Shown piece by piece: positions 1 through 4,666 of a stretch of 5,179 nt of DNA. The translations under genes and the position numbers were made by a program. Within the stretch, counting starts at the first letter, position 1. Every line of letters starts with the position of its first letter. The notes under the pieces are model-generated. The model made no database searches, was not told where the DNA came from, and saw nothing but the letters and a program-made list of their open reading frames with translations. This stretch comes from Nitrospirota bacterium (GTDB lineage Bacteria; Nitrospirota; CAKKRA01; 9FT-COMBO-42-15): the NCBI GenBank assembly GCA_016195585.1, contig JACPZJ010000086.1:1-5179 (forward strand). Reading direction: 5' to 3'.

Positions 1-1
1 T

Positions 2-628
2 ATTAACACCTCCGGCATTGGCGTCATTGAGAAACCGGTGAATATATCTGCAAATAACATGAAGGCCGGTGATAAGATAATTGTCAGCGGAGCCATCGGC
101 GACCACGGCATTGCTGTTATGGCGAAGCGGGAGGGGCTTGATTTTGAAGGCCCGATAATGAGCGATACAGCCCCGCTTCATGGCCTTGTTGCTGATATGA
201 TCTCTGCGGCGCCTGATTCAGTTCATGCCCTTCGCGACCCAACAAGGGGCGGCCTTGCAACGACACTAAAGGAATTTGCAATATCATCCAATATCGGGAT
301 TGTTATTTATGAGGATAGGATTCCAATAAAACCAGAGGTGCAGGGCGCCTGTGAGATACTCGGCCTTGACCCGTTATTTGTTGCAAATGAAGGAAAACTT
401 GTGGCATCAGTATCACCCGCGTCTGCAGAGGCAGTGGTATCTGCAATGAGAAAAAACAGATACAGCAGGGATGCTGCAATTATCGGCGAGGTAGTCTCCG
501 AGCAAGAGCCTTTTTATCTCATCATATACCTCCTTGCCATTTTTCTTCGGCATTATCACATCAAGGATAACAAGCTGAATCCTGTCTTTATTTTCTCTAA
601 ACTTCGCTATAGCCTCATGGCCGTCTGA
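2..628 (+). CDS. hypE: HypE, [NiFe]-hydrogenase maturation protein, 5'-partial and with an aberrant C-terminus
   Basis: HypE is the cytoplasmic PurM/AIR-synthase-like enzyme that dehydrates a thiocarbamoyl group, delivered by HypF to its C-terminal cysteine, giving the cyanide ligand of the [NiFe] active-site iron. The frame is open from the window edge (INTSGIGVIEKPV), so the true start lies upstream; the ATG at 38 is internal. Family motifs are clear: VSGAIGDHGIAVM, LRDPTRGGLATTLKEFA, GACEILGLDPLFVANEGK and AAIIGEVVSE. Homology stops at about 502. The remaining 40 or so codons to the TGA at 626-628 are the antisense of the neighbouring kinase's receiver domain. The usual last 25-30 residues, ending in a P-R-I-C type cysteine motif, are therefore absent, and this product should not make cyanide ligand. 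The gene is either broken by rearrangement or mis-joined in assembly. Identification of HypE is firm; the state of its 3' end is what the sequence shows. Confidence 0.93.
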   Translation: MNTSGIGVIEKPVNISANNMKAGDKIIVSGAIGDHGIAVMAKREGLDFEGPIMSDTAPLHGLVADMISAAPDSVHALRDPTRGGLATTLKEFAISSNIGIVIYEDRIPIKPEVQGACEILGLDPLFVANEGKLVASVSPASAEAVVSAMRKNRYSRDAAIIGEVVSEQEPFYLIIYLLAIFLRHYHIKDNKLNPVFIFSKLRYSLMAV

Positions 629-2428
629 TGCCTCTATAACCCTATACCCATGCTCCTCAAGTACAGTCCGCATGAGGTTTCTTACGCTTATATCGTCCTC
701 TGCCAATAGGATTGTTTCTGTGCCTCTCGGCAGAATTATATGCTCCACAGGCCTTGCCTCATCAGCCTCGGTCATTATTAATGGAAGGTATATACGAAAG
801 ATAGCGCCATGGCCAATCTCACTATATACATTAATATACCCATTATGCTCCTTTACTATTCCATAAACTATTGCGAGCCCTAAGCCCGTTCCCTTGCCGA
901 CCTCCTTTGTTGTAAAGAAGGGTTCAAAGATACCCCCTTTGATCTTTTCATCCATACCTATTCCTGTGTCTGCTACTGAGATTAAGCCGTATATTCCGGC
1001 CTTCCCGTATCCATGTGTTGTTATAAATCCATTATCCATCTCTGCCAGACTCATCTCAATAGTTAAAACCCCTCCATCAGGCATGGCATCCTGTGCATTG
1101 GTGGCAAGATTCATTACAACCTGTTCTATCTGGCCGGAGTCTGCCATTATTGTGAGAGGCTTTTCTGTAAGTATTGTTTTTAGTTCTATATCCTCCCTTA
1201 TAACTCTGGGCAGGAGTCTCATTACAGAATTTATGATATCATTTAGTATTACTGGCCTCAGGTTTGTTATCTGCTTTCTGCTGAATGTGAGAAGGCTTCT
1301 TGTGAGGTTTGCAGCCCGCTCGCTTGAGGCGAGTATCTGCTCTACATATGATCTCATGGGATTGCCATTTTCAATCTTTATGTGCAGTAATGTTGCAAAC
1401 CCTGTTATGGCAGTAAGAATATTGTTAAAGTCATGCGCCACGCCGCCGGCAAGCTGCCCCACGGCCTCTACCTTCTGGGCATGCTGCAACTGCTCCTGAA
1501 GCCTCTTGCGTTCTGTTATATCTTCATTAACAGCTATATAGTGGGTGATATTTCCACCTGCATCTTTAATTGGAGATATAGCGGCGTACTCCCAGAATAA
1601 CTCGCCATTCTTTCTTTTGTTAAGAAACTCGCCCTGCCATATCCTGCCGGAGGCAATGGTATTCCACAAGTCCTTATAAGTTTTGACAGGGGTTTTGCCA
1701 GACTGTAGGATACGGGGGTTTTTCCCGATCACCTCTTCCAGCGAATAACCTGTCTTTTCTGTGAACCTCGGGTTAACATATTCAATATTGCCATCAGGAT
1801 CTGTTATCACAATCAGGGCAGGATTTTGCTCTACTGCGTGTGAGAATTTTCTGAGTTTATCCTCTGCCTGCTTGCGCTCAAGTTCAGCAGAGGCGCGTAC
1901 AGCAAAGATGCGGAGCATGGATTCAGCCAAAGCAGGATTCTTAAGCGGCCTGCTATCCATCAGCGCCATCAGCCCGAGTATGCGGCCTGTTGAATCAGAT
2001 AGAGGGGATCCAATGTAGCTTTCAATTTTCATCTCTGACAGGTGATAATCCTTGGGAAACATCTGTTGAACATTCCGTGGGTAGCAGCACAGATCTTTTT
2101 TAACAATATTTTCGCAGGGTGTATTGGCTAATTTATATTCAAAATTGTCTGCAATCTTCCCGTCAGTACAGACAGCAATGGTCTTTACCGCATTATAGCC
2201 TTTTCCTGCTAATGCGCCGATGAAGGCGTATTTTACATTTAAGGTCTTTGCGAGATGCTGTACAAGGGATTTAAAAAAGGCCTCGCCGGTTGCCGCAGAA
2301 ATGCCGTTGGCAATATTAAGCAGCGCCGCTTCCATCTTCCCGGATACTGCGATAACCTTCCGTCCTTTTCCTGAGGGTCTTTTTATAGGTTTTTTTGGTT
2401 GTTTTTGTTTTTTGGTTATGGCAGCCAA
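413..2428 (-). CDS. Cytoplasmic hybrid sensor histidine kinase (GAF-PAS-HisKA-HATPase-truncated REC)
   Basis: The 671-residue product has no membrane segment. A Lys/Arg-rich leader (1-25) is followed by a GAF domain (about 45-185, with the TPCENIV...FPKDYHL...SYIGSPL pattern), a PAS/PAC domain (about 195-305, VNPRFTEKTGYS to NEDITERK), HisKA with phospho-acceptor H332 in GGVAHDFNN, and HATPase_c with N444 (N box), D487 in DTGIGM, FEPFFTTK (501-508) and GKGTGLGL (511-518). The receiver domain starts at about 572 with acidic E577-D579 and phospho-acceptor D623 in ILDVIMP. Receiver homology stops at R640; the last 31 residues are antisense hypE, so beta4-beta5 and the conserved Thr/Ser and Lys switch residues are missing. 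The chosen start is TTG at 2428, because an in-frame TAA lies two codons upstream. No good Shine-Dalgarno precedes it, so ATG at 2335 (M32, just before GAF) is an alternative. The signal sensed is unknown. Confidence 0.92.
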   Translation of the reverse strand: MAAITKKQKQPKKPIKRPSGKGRKVIAVSGKMEAALLNIANGISAATGEAFFKSLVQHLAKTLNVKYAFIGALAGKGYNAVKTIAVCTDGKIADNFEYKLANTPCENIVKKDLCCYPRNVQQMFPKDYHLSEMKIESYIGSPLSDSTGRILGLMALMDSRPLKNPALAESMLRIFAVRASAELERKQAEDKLRKFSHAVEQNPALIVITDPDGNIEYVNPRFTEKTGYSLEEVIGKNPRILQSGKTPVKTYKDLWNTIASGRIWQGEFLNKRKNGELFWEYAAISPIKDAGGNITHYIAVNEDITERKRLQEQLQHAQKVEAVGQLAGGVAHDFNNILTAITGFATLLHIKIENGNPMRSYVEQILASSERAANLTRSLLTFSRKQITNLRPVILNDIINSVMRLLPRVIREDIELKTILTEKPLTIMADSGQIEQVVMNLATNAQDAMPDGGVLTIEMSLAEMDNGFITTHGYGKAGIYGLISVADTGIGMDEKIKGGIFEPFFTTKEVGKGTGLGLAIVYGIVKEHNGYINVYSEIGHGAIFRIYLPLIMTEADEARPVEHIILPRGTETILLAEDDISVRNLMRTVLEEHGYRVIEASDGHEAIAKFRENKDRIQLVILDVIMPKKNGKEVYDEIKRLLLGDYLADNCSIPAVSVFSHCRYHCLCRRG
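500..511. other. Rearrangement or assembly junction joining hypE and kinase tail to tail
   Basis: Reading rightwards, HypE homology holds to about codon 497-502 (G-E-V-V-S-E). Reading leftwards, receiver-domain homology holds to the Arg codon at 509-511 (D-E-I-K-R). Beyond these points each frame is simply the complement of the other gene. The breakpoint therefore falls within about ten bases and truncates two unrelated genes at once. No long repeat or insertion-sequence end is visible there; only a short GCTC-TT-GCTC direct repeat on the minus strand lies at the join. Confidence 0.8.
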
Positions 2429-2469
2429 GGGTTAGTCCATGTATTTATTTTTAATAAGGCAATGTTATA

Positions 2470-2497
2470 ATTATACCTTAAATTATAAACTTGTCAA
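2470..2497 (-). promoter_or_regulatory. Sigma-70 promoter of the hybrid kinase
   Basis: On the minus strand a perfect -35 TTGACA (2497-2492) is followed after 16 bp by a perfect -10 TATAAT (2475-2470). Transcription would start near 2463, leaving a leader of about 35 nt before the TTG start at 2428. The spacer is A+T-rich. This is the best consensus promoter in the window and suggests basal, unregulated expression of the kinase. Confidence 0.75.
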
Positions 2498-2603
2498 AGA
2501 GATCTGCTGACATATAACAGTTTGAGGCATAAGGAGAATAAAAATACTTGCAATCTTATCCTGAATGATGTATATTTTTACTAAGTTAACACGCCTTTTA
2601 ATT

Positions 2604-2619
2604 GGGGATGGGGGTCCCC
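2604..2619. repeat. GGGGA-N6-TCCCC inverted repeat
   Basis: Five-base arms GGGGA (2604-2608) and TCCCC (2615-2619) flank a six-base G-rich loop in A+T-rich intergenic DNA. It is followed by TTTGGTTTT, so a weak rightward terminator is conceivable, but the T run is interrupted. A similar element with a three-base loop lies at 4606-4618 upstream of the last repeat copy. Confidence 0.4.
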
Positions 2620-2649
2620 TTTGGTTTTGGTGAGAAGAGGATTTAGAAG

Positions 2650-2681
2650 TTGACGGCGTTCGCAAAAGTGGATGCTATAGT
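2650..2681 (+). promoter_or_regulatory. Extended -10 promoter upstream of repeat copy 1
   Basis: TTGACG (2650-2655) and TGC-TATAGT (2673-2681) are separated by 20 bp, which is long for sigma-70. The TGn extension may compensate. The same TGCTATAGT string occurs in the promoter of the intact repeat copy (4584-4592). It would drive the first relic and perhaps the downstream DUF4258-DUF2283 pair. Confidence 0.45.
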
Positions 2682-2704
2682 CAGCTCTTATTAACCAAAT
2701 TTAA

Positions 2705-2716
2705 GGAGGCGCCTCC
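2705..2716 (+). promoter_or_regulatory. Perfect 12-bp palindrome containing the Shine-Dalgarno of copy 1
   Basis: GGAGGCGCCTCC is fully self-complementary and contains the ribosome-binding GGAGG immediately before the ATG at 2718. In RNA the GGAG/CTCC arms with a GCGC loop could hide the Shine-Dalgarno. The other three copies have an open GGAGG without the complementary CTCC. Confidence 0.45.
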
Positions 2717-2717
2717 A

Positions 2718-2933
2718 ATGAATCACGCAATATTTAACCCTTCCAATTATTATTTTAATGCAACTGAAGAATTTGATCTGCAAGACCTTAAATTATTAAA
2801 GAAAACATCAGGTGTATGGAATGGAAAGGACTGGATTTCTGCTTCTGCAGGAATGACAAATTCCCTAACGACTTGCTGCTTACGAGAGGTCTTCTTAGCT
2901 TGCATTAATCGGAAAAATAGGATAAGATTATAA
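2718..2933 (+). pseudogene. Repeat copy 1: 5' relic of the NPSNYYFN membrane-sensor family
   Basis: The 71-codon frame starts MNHAIFNPSNYYFN, the same start as the intact gene at 4667 (MVEILNPSNYFFN), behind an AAGGAGG ribosome site. After about 14 codons the similarity ends and the frame becomes polar with no membrane segment, unlike the intact protein. Codons near 2822-2860 read GKDWISASAGMTN. That is the typical translation of a dispersed palindromic repeat rather than of a protein domain. The ORF ends 11 nt before the DUF4258 gene. It most likely represents a gene start cut off by insertion or deletion and filled with repeat DNA. A short translated leader coupled to the downstream pair cannot be excluded. 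Confidence 0.6.
2831..2857. repeat. REP-like dispersed palindromic repeat
   Basis: Arms ATTTCTGC (2835-2842) and GCAGGAAT (2847-2854) pair over 8 bp with one G-T wobble around a TTCT loop, flanked by TGG and GAC. In one frame this gives the D-W-I-x-A-S-A-G-M-T peptide commonly seen where intergenic palindromic repeats are mis-annotated as protein. This is the only copy recognised in the window. Confidence 0.55.
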
Positions 2934-2944
2934 ATAGAAATAAC

Positions 2945-3166
2945 ATGAGGGTTATTTTAACAAGGCATGCGAAGAACCGTAATAGAGAGATACTGGCTAC
3001 AACCTTTGAAATAATTGATTCAATAGAGAATCCAGATAGTCATTATGTTCAGGAAGATGGAAGAGAAGTTGCGATAAAGGCATTAGGAAATAAACTATTA
3101 AAGATCGTTTATAAACAAGAATTGTTAGGATATAGAATTATAACAATTATTGACCGTAATCAGTAG
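2945..3166 (+). CDS. DUF4258 family protein, probable toxin-like partner of the DUF2283 gene
   Basis: The 73-residue basic protein starts MRVILTRHAKNR and ends YRIITIIDRNQ. The N-terminal T-R-H-A-x-x-R pattern, a central basic strand (KALGNKLLKIVY) and the closing beta-strand match the DUF4258 layout. Full length for the family is about 70-100 residues, so it appears complete. No enzymatic activity is established for the family to my knowledge; H8 and the neighbouring arginines are the obvious conserved polar residues. It is followed after 8 nt by a DUF2283 gene, and such pairs recur in environmental bacteria in the manner of toxin-antitoxin operons. No clear Shine-Dalgarno precedes the ATG at 2945; a TATAAA at 2929-2934 would give a nearly leaderless mRNA if used, or translation may be coupled to the relic ORF ending at 2933. 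The family call is fairly good; the toxin role is inferred. Confidence 0.75.
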   Translation: MRVILTRHAKNRNREILATTFEIIDSIENPDSHYVQEDGREVAIKALGNKLLKIVYKQELLGYRIITIIDRNQ

Positions 3167-3174
3167 GAGAAGGT

Positions 3175-3423
3175 ATGAAGATAGAATATGACCATTTTGC
3201 AAATGCCCTTTATATAAGGCTACAAGAAAAAACGCATGGAAGAACAATCGAAATCAATGAAAATCTTAATATTGATCTGGATGATACTGGAAATCTAATA
3301 GGGGTGGAGATACTTAATCCTGATGTATATCCTTTAGAAAAGATATTAAAACCCATTGTGGAAGAATATACAGAAAAAGACTCCGAGAGTATAGATATTA
3401 AAAAAGAACGTACAAGCATTTAA
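3175..3423 (+). CDS. DUF2283 family protein, probable antitoxin-like partner
   Basis: The 82-residue acidic protein opens MKIEYDHFANALYIRLQEK and continues with NIDLDDTGNLIGVEILN. These are the two hallmark blocks of DUF2283: the Y-D-x-x-x-x-A-L-Y-I-x-L strand and the L-D-x-x-G-x-L-I-G-V-E-I-L block. The C-terminal 25 residues are charged and probably disordered, as in proteins that wrap around a partner. The ATG at 3175 lies 8 nt after the DUF4258 stop, with AGGAGAAGG at 3165-3173 as ribosome site, so the two are translated as one operon. An acidic small protein beside a basic one fits an antitoxin-toxin pair. No DNA-binding motif is obvious. The family assignment is confident and the role is inferred. 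Confidence 0.82.
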   Translation: MKIEYDHFANALYIRLQEKTHGRTIEINENLNIDLDDTGNLIGVEILNPDVYPLEKILKPIVEEYTEKDSESIDIKKERTSI

Positions 3424-3459
3424 ACATTTCCGATTAAACCTCATTCAAGGAGGTATGCT

Positions 3460-3606
3460 ATGGAACAAATATTAAACCCCTCCAATTATTATTTTAACCA
3501 CAATGCCATTGTATCTGCCAATAGAGGAGTATTATGTTTTTACCTATATCTGCGTAAGAACGAAGACTCATTAATACAGGAATGGCTGATGGAAAAGGTG
3601 GGATGA
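3460..3606 (+). pseudogene. Repeat copy 2: 48-codon relic of the NPSNYYFN membrane-sensor family
   Basis: After an AAGGAGG site (3448-3454) the frame reads MEQILNPSNYYFNHNAIVSA, matching the intact gene's MVEILNPSNYFFNHHAVAPA over about 20 residues. A short hydrophobic stretch, GVLCFYLYL, stands where the first transmembrane helix should be. The frame then ends with the polar EDSLIQEWLMEKVG and TGA at 3604. The family needs several hundred more residues, so this is a truncated or internally deleted copy. It lies 36 nt after the DUF2283 gene. It could still be translated as a one-span small peptide. Confidence 0.6.
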
Positions 3607-3631
3607 AAAATTAAGGCACAGGAGGTAGTCT

Positions 3632-3803
3632 ATGACTGAAATATTTAATCCTTTTCACTATACTTTTTATTTGTTTCAAAAGCGCTATTGTAAATATTAA
3701 AAAAATAGAAACAAAAGATGAGAAGACCAGAGTAAAAGGTATTTTCCTTGGGTTTCTAATCTCGGCTTTTGGTAATATTGACTGGCAGCCTGCGGGCAAT
3801 TAA
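3632..3803 (+). pseudogene. Repeat copy 3: internally deleted relic of the same membrane sensor
   Basis: A GGAGGTAGTCTATG start (ATG 3632) reads MTEIFNPFHYTF and stops after 22 codons at 3700. In the +1 frame, open from 3636 to TAA 3801-3803, the DNA encodes ILFTILFICFKSAIVNIKK, then ETKDEKTRVKG and IFLGFLISAFGNIDWQPA. The CF-x3-I-x-NIK part lines up with CFNNYIKNIKN at residues 161-171 of the intact copy (5147-5179). The later part resembles the sixth-helix region of 7TM kinase N-termini. About 140 codons are thus missing between the gene start and this segment, with a frame change. It shows that at least one relic was once a longer gene, not just a copied 5' end. Confidence 0.65.
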
Positions 3804-3819
3804 GGGGAAAAAATCCTTC

Positions 3820-3848
3820 TTGACTTGCTTTACCTTTTGTGTTAAAAG
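3820..3848 (+). promoter_or_regulatory. Sigma-70-like promoter of the VapBC pair
   Basis: TTGACT (3820-3825, five of six consensus bases) and TAAAAG (3843-3848, four of six) are separated by 17 bp. The start would lie near 3855, giving a leader of about 24 nt that carries the TAAGGAGG ribosome site (3861-3868). The candidate operator overlaps the spacer and -10. Confidence 0.5.
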
Positions 3849-3854
3849 TAAAGC
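3827..3854. promoter_or_regulatory. 28-bp inverted repeat, candidate VapB/VapBC operator
   Basis: The left arm GCTTTACCTTTT (3827-3838) and right arm AAAAGTAAAGC (3844-3854) are inverted copies, apart from one extra C in the left arm, around GTGTT. The element covers the promoter spacer, the -10 and the probable start site. AbrB-fold antitoxins usually bind such palindromes to repress their own operon, so autoregulation is the likely role. Confidence 0.6.
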
Positions 3855-3878
3855 GTCCGGTAAGGAGGTTATTTATCC

Positions 3879-4097
3879 ATGCAAACAGTAAAACTCAGCT
3901 CTAAAAACCAGATAGTAATTCCAAAAGAGGCCAGAGAGGCTATGCGCATCAAAAAGGGTGATGAACTTCTGGTGGTTACCAAAGATAATATAACCATTAT
4001 CATGCAAAAACCTGCCTCCTATTGCGAGGCATTATCTGGTTTGGGAAAAGGGATATATAAGAAGGATTATCTGAAAAAGGAAAGACGTTCTTGGTAA
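3879..4097 (+). CDS. vapB: AbrB/SpoVT-fold antitoxin (VapB/MazE-like)
   Basis: The 72-residue protein begins with the swapped-hairpin DNA-binding domain: VKLSSKNQIVIPKEAREAM (4-22), then the RIKKGDELLV strand (23-32). This block gives dimeric AbrB-type DNA binding. The C-terminal half (about 45-72, ending DYLKKERRSW) is the tail that in VapB proteins threads into the PIN toxin active site and neutralises it; the E-R-x-S-W ending is typical. The start ATG at 3879 has TAAGGAGG 10 nt upstream. The gene overlaps the following PIN gene by 7 nt, so antitoxin and toxin are translationally coupled. The 28-bp inverted repeat upstream is the expected self-repression site. Complete for the family. Confidence 0.9.
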   Translation: MQTVKLSSKNQIVIPKEAREAMRIKKGDELLVVTKDNITIIMQKPASYCEALSGLGKGIYKKDYLKKERRSW

Positions 4098-4540
4098 TAC
4101 CTGAATATGTAAAAAAATTCCTTCAAACCCATCAAATCATTTCACTGGACACCAGCATATTTATCTACTTTGTTGAACACAACCAACAGTACTACCCTAT
4201 TTGCAATTTGATATTTGAAAAACTTGAAAAGGGAGATATACAAGTGTGCACCTCAAGTATTACTCTATTGGAAATCCTTGTCCAGCCGTATCGGCTGAAA
4301 AATGACGACCTTGTGCTTAAATTTTATTCATTATTAACCACCTATCCTAACATTAAATGGATTGACTTAACACTCAGCATTGCAGACCTTGCTGCAAAGC
4401 TTCGTGCAGAATATCGGCTCAAAACCCCTGATTCCATTCAGGTGGCTTCAGCCATTTCGCATGGCGCCACAGGTTTTATATGCAATGATAAGGCATTTAA
4501 GATGATTAAAGAAATTGAGTGCATGGTAATTGATGAATAA
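4091..4540 (+). CDS. vapC: PIN-domain ribonuclease toxin (VapC-like)
   Basis: The 149-residue protein carries the four PIN acidic residues that bind Mg2+ or Mn2+: D20 in ISLDTSIFIY, E61 in TLLEILVQP, D114 in KTPDSIQVASA and D133 in ICNDKAFK. VapC toxins cut specific RNAs, often tRNA or rRNA, when VapB is degraded; the target here cannot be read from sequence. The start is TTG at 4091, overlapping the vapB stop by 7 nt, with AAAGGAAAG just upstream. There is no in-frame ATG before the conserved LDTS strand. The length fits the larger VapC subclass with an N-terminal extension of about 16 residues. All active-site positions are intact, so it should be functional. Confidence 0.9.
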   Translation: MVIPEYVKKFLQTHQIISLDTSIFIYFVEHNQQYYPICNLIFEKLEKGDIQVCTSSITLLEILVQPYRLKNDDLVLKFYSLLTTYPNIKWIDLTLSIADLAAKLRAEYRLKTPDSIQVASAISHGATGFICNDKAFKMIKEIECMVIDE

Positions 4541-4563
4541 TTGGCTTCTTTTTTAATTTTTGC

Positions 4564-4592
4564 TTGATTATCTCTAAATATTGTGCTATAGT
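4564..4592 (+). promoter_or_regulatory. Extended -10 sigma-70 promoter of the intact repeat copy
   Basis: TTGATT (4564-4569) and TATAGT (4587-4592) are spaced exactly 17 bp, with TGC immediately before the -10. This gives an extended -10 with five of six consensus bases. Transcription would start near 4599, about 68 nt before the ATG at 4667. Confidence 0.65.
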
Positions 4593-4605
4593 TTTTTTGT
4601 TTGAA

Positions 4606-4618
4606 GGGGATTTTCCCC
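4606..4618. repeat. GGGGA-TTT-TCCCC hairpin in the sensor leader
   Basis: Perfect five-base arms enclose a three-base loop just downstream of the predicted transcription start. The arms are identical to those of the element at 2604-2619, which also lies upstream of a repeat copy. Confidence 0.4.
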
Positions 4619-4666
4619 ATCTGACAACAGGGGGTCAGTGGTGAGGGGAAAGGGAGGCAATACTAA

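Larger units (their letters stand above)
2429..2717. other. Divergent intergenic region between the kinase and the repeat array
   Basis: No convincing gene is present. A minus-strand open frame at 2483-2665 has low-complexity composition, no recognisable domain and overlaps both promoters. The stretch holds the kinase promoter (2470-2497), a G/C-rich hairpin GGGGA-N6-TCCCC (2604-2619), a rightward extended -10 promoter (2650-2681) and the Shine-Dalgarno palindrome of the first repeat copy (2705-2716). Confidence 0.6.
4541..4666 (+). promoter_or_regulatory. Leader and intergenic region before the intact membrane-sensor gene
   Basis: This stretch contains TTCTTTTTTAATTTTT just after vapC (no stem before it, so a poor terminator) and a good promoter (4564-4592). 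It also holds a GGGGA-TTT-TCCCC hairpin (4606-4618), a weaker CTGAC/GTCAG inverted pair (4621-4638) and the AGGGAGG ribosome site (4651-4657). The two small inverted repeats lie in the transcribed leader and could be a regulatory structure; no known riboswitch is recognised. Confidence 0.5.

Noticed and set aside
672..866. Open frame on the + strand within the kinase
   Set aside because: It is the complement of the HATPase and receiver coding region, with no domain and no ribosome site.
894..1499. 201-codon + strand frame
   Set aside because: It lies fully antisense to the HisKA/HATPase region, whose motifs are unmistakable on the minus strand.
1761..2018. 85-codon + strand frame
   Set aside because: Shadow of the GAF-PAS coding region.
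2220..2435. 71-codon + strand frame
   Set aside because: Antisense to the kinase N-terminus; its apparent hydrophobic stretch is the complement of Lys-rich codons.
2483..2665. 60-codon minus-strand frame in the intergenic region
   Set aside because: Low-complexity Ser/Pro start, overlaps two promoters, and has no recognisable domain or ribosome site.
3210..3419. Minus-strand frame opposite DUF2283
   Set aside because: Shadow of a gene with clear family motifs on the + strand.
3611..3799. 62-codon minus-strand frame
   Set aside because: Its hydrophobic stretch is the complement of the relic transmembrane segment, which matches the sensor family on the + strand.
4541..4562. Terminator after vapC
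   Set aside because: The T-rich run has no preceding stem of useful length.
4438..4620. Minus-strand frame over the vapC 3' end
   Set aside because: Antisense to the conserved PIN C-terminal motifs and has no independent support.
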